From: Spartobacteria bacterium
GTDB taxonomy: Bacteria > Verrucomicrobiota > Verrucomicrobiia > Chthoniobacterales > Chthoniobacteraceae
DNA: 6,660 bases
NCBI GenBank assembly: GCA_025350985.1
Contig: JANXWU010000454.1
Location: 1-6,660 of the forward strand
Reading direction: 5' to 3'
The translations under genes and the position numbers were made by a program. The notes beneath the pieces are model-generated. The model was given only the letters and a program-made list of their open reading frames with translations, did no database searches and was not told the origin of the DNA. This document shows positions 5,723-6,660 of the stretch, one piece after another; the stretch's first letter is position 1, and each line of letters starts with the position of its first letter.

Positions 5723-5753
5723 GTTCCCGTTCCCCCCGCAAAAAAAAGGGAAC
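5723..5753 (+). promoter_or_regulatory. Small hairpin directly before the phosphorylase start
   Basis: GTTCCC occurs twice in tandem (5723-5728 and 5729-5734), and the complementary GGGAAC lies at 5748-5753, one base before the ATG. Either GTTCCC can pair with it to give a 6-bp stem; the nearer one leaves a 13-nt loop containing a C-run and an A-run. The right half includes the only Shine-Dalgarno-like bases (AGGGA, about 4 nt from the ATG), so pairing would hide the likely ribosome binding site. The pairing is visible in the sequence; a regulatory role is inference. Confidence 0.4.
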
Positions 5754-5754
5754 A

Positions 5755-6660
5755 ATGCAGCCGCTTCATACTTACAACGTCATTCCTAAACTGCCGCAGC
5801 CGCTCGAACCGCTGCGCGAAATCGTCTTCAATCTCTGGTGGACTTGGGAGCCAAAAGCGCGCGCGCTTTTCCGCCATCTCGATCCCGAGCTTTGGCATAA
5901 AACCAATCACAATCCGCTGCGAATGCTGCAACTTTGCAAGCAGGCGCGGCTGGACGAGGTGGCGCAGGATGATGATTTCCTGAGAGAAATGACGCGCGTC
6001 CACGCGCAGCTCAAAGCGTATCTGGCCCGGCCCGACACCTACGGAAAACTGCGGACGGAATCCCCGCTCAAGAACGGCCCGGTCGCCTACTTCAGCGCCG
6101 AATACGGCTTTCATGAATCGTTTCCGAATTACTCCGGCGGCCTCGGCATTCTCTCAGGAGACCATTGCAAGTCGGCGAGCGACCTCGACCTGAATTTCAT
6201 CGCGGTCACGCTGCTTTATAAGCACGGATATTTCCGCCAGAACATCAACAAGGAAGGCTGGCAGGAGGACGTGGGTCTGAACCAAAACTTCTCGCATCTC
6301 GCGATGGCCGAGGCGATCGACAAGAAGACCGGCGCGCCGCTTTATGTGAGCGTGGGCATCCTCGGGCGGACGGTGCGGGTGAAAGTGTGGAAGCTGAAAA
6401 TCGGGCGCATCACACTTTTCCTGCTCGACACCGACCTGCCGGAAAACTCGGAGGAGGATCGGCAGATTACGGCGCAGCTTTACGGCGGCGATCACGAGAT
6501 GCGGATCAGGCAGGAGATCGTGCTCGGCATCGGCGGCATACACGCGCTCAACGCAAAGGGCATCACGCCGGCGGTGTATCACATGAACGAGGGGCACGCG
6601 GCGTTCATCAGCCTGGAGTTGATCCGGCGGCAGGTGGCGACGGCGGGGCTGGATTTTTAC
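5755..6660 (+). CDS. glgP: Alpha-glucan (glycogen/maltodextrin) phosphorylase, N-terminal part
   Basis: GT35-family phosphorylase of the branch with an N-terminal DUF3417 domain; it releases glucose-1-phosphate from the non-reducing ends of storage glucan or maltodextrin in the cytoplasm using pyridoxal phosphate. The first 302 codons are present and open to the right edge; the family usually runs 700-850 residues. DUF3417 covers about 1-105: MQPLHTYNVIPKLP, NLWWTWEPKARALF (26-39) and LDPELWHKTNHNP (42-54). The phosphorylase domain starts with VAYFSAEYGFHESFP (110-124), YSGGLGILSGDHCKSASDL (126-144) and LLYKHGYFRQ (153-162). DTDLPEN (225-231), LYGGDHEMRIRQEIVLGIGG (242-261) and YHMNEGHAAF (275-284) are also typical. 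The PLP-binding lysine and the catalytic C-terminal half lie outside the window. The ATG at 5755 gives exactly the family N-terminus and follows a purine-rich AGGGA within a small hairpin. It is divergent from the RsuA-type gene. Confidence 0.95.
   Translation, partial: MQPLHTYNVIPKLPQPLEPLREIVFNLWWTWEPKARALFRHLDPELWHKTNHNPLRMLQLCKQARLDEVAQDDDFLREMTRVHAQLKAYLARPDTYGKLRTESPLKNGPVAYFSAEYGFHESFPNYSGGLGILSGDHCKSASDLDLNFIAVTLLYKHGYFRQNINKEGWQEDVGLNQNFSHLAMAEAIDKKTGAPLYVSVGILGRTVRVKVWKLKIGRITLFLLDTDLPENSEEDRQITAQLYGGDHEMRIRQEIVLGIGGIHALNAKGITPAVYHMNEGHAAFISLELIRRQVATAGLDFY

Overview
The window (about 60% G+C by eye) is a stretch of ordinary chromosome carrying central carbon genes. Gene content, the near absence of Shine-Dalgarno sequences, and the styles of intergenic hairpin repeat point to a free-living Gram-negative of the Verrucomicrobiota/Acidobacteriota type. 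This taxonomic guess comes from general resemblance, not a search. Protein-level calls are secure for five genes: sucC, sucD, citrate synthase, an RsuA-type pseudouridine synthase and an alpha-glucan phosphorylase.

Layout. Bases 2-652: 3' part of sucC (+). Bases 662-1744: three tightly packed or overlapping + strand genes, namely a small unknown protein, a minimal nucleotidyltransferase (14-nt overlap) and a VOC/glyoxalase-fold protein (4-nt ATGA overlap). Bases 1745-1928: spacer with a large palindrome built on a CAGATT motif. Bases 1929-2834: sucD (+). Bases 2835-3155: spacer with a large imperfect hairpin element (copy 1). Bases 3156-4280: citrate synthase (+), followed 9 nt later by a 66-aa unknown protein (+). 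Bases 4497-5409 on the - strand: the RsuA-type enzyme followed by a 60-aa unknown protein that converges on the previous gene with a 6-nt gap. Bases 5410-5754: divergent spacer with a second copy of the hairpin element, in inverted orientation. Bases 5755-6660: start of an alpha-glucan phosphorylase (+) that runs off the window.

Function. SucC and SucD form succinyl-CoA synthetase, the substrate-level phosphorylation step of the TCA cycle, and citrate synthase is its entry step, so the left two thirds is a loose TCA locus. The phosphorylase feeds glucose-1-phosphate from storage glucan into glycolysis. RsuA acts on 16S rRNA and is unrelated. The most unusual points are the separation of sucC from sucD by a coupled three-gene cassette, the nucleotidyltransferase pair inside it (toxin-antitoxin-like only by analogy), and the inverted pair of hairpin elements bracketing the citrate synthase-RsuA block. 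I found no convincing new large system, tRNA, rRNA, CRISPR array, transposase or phage gene.
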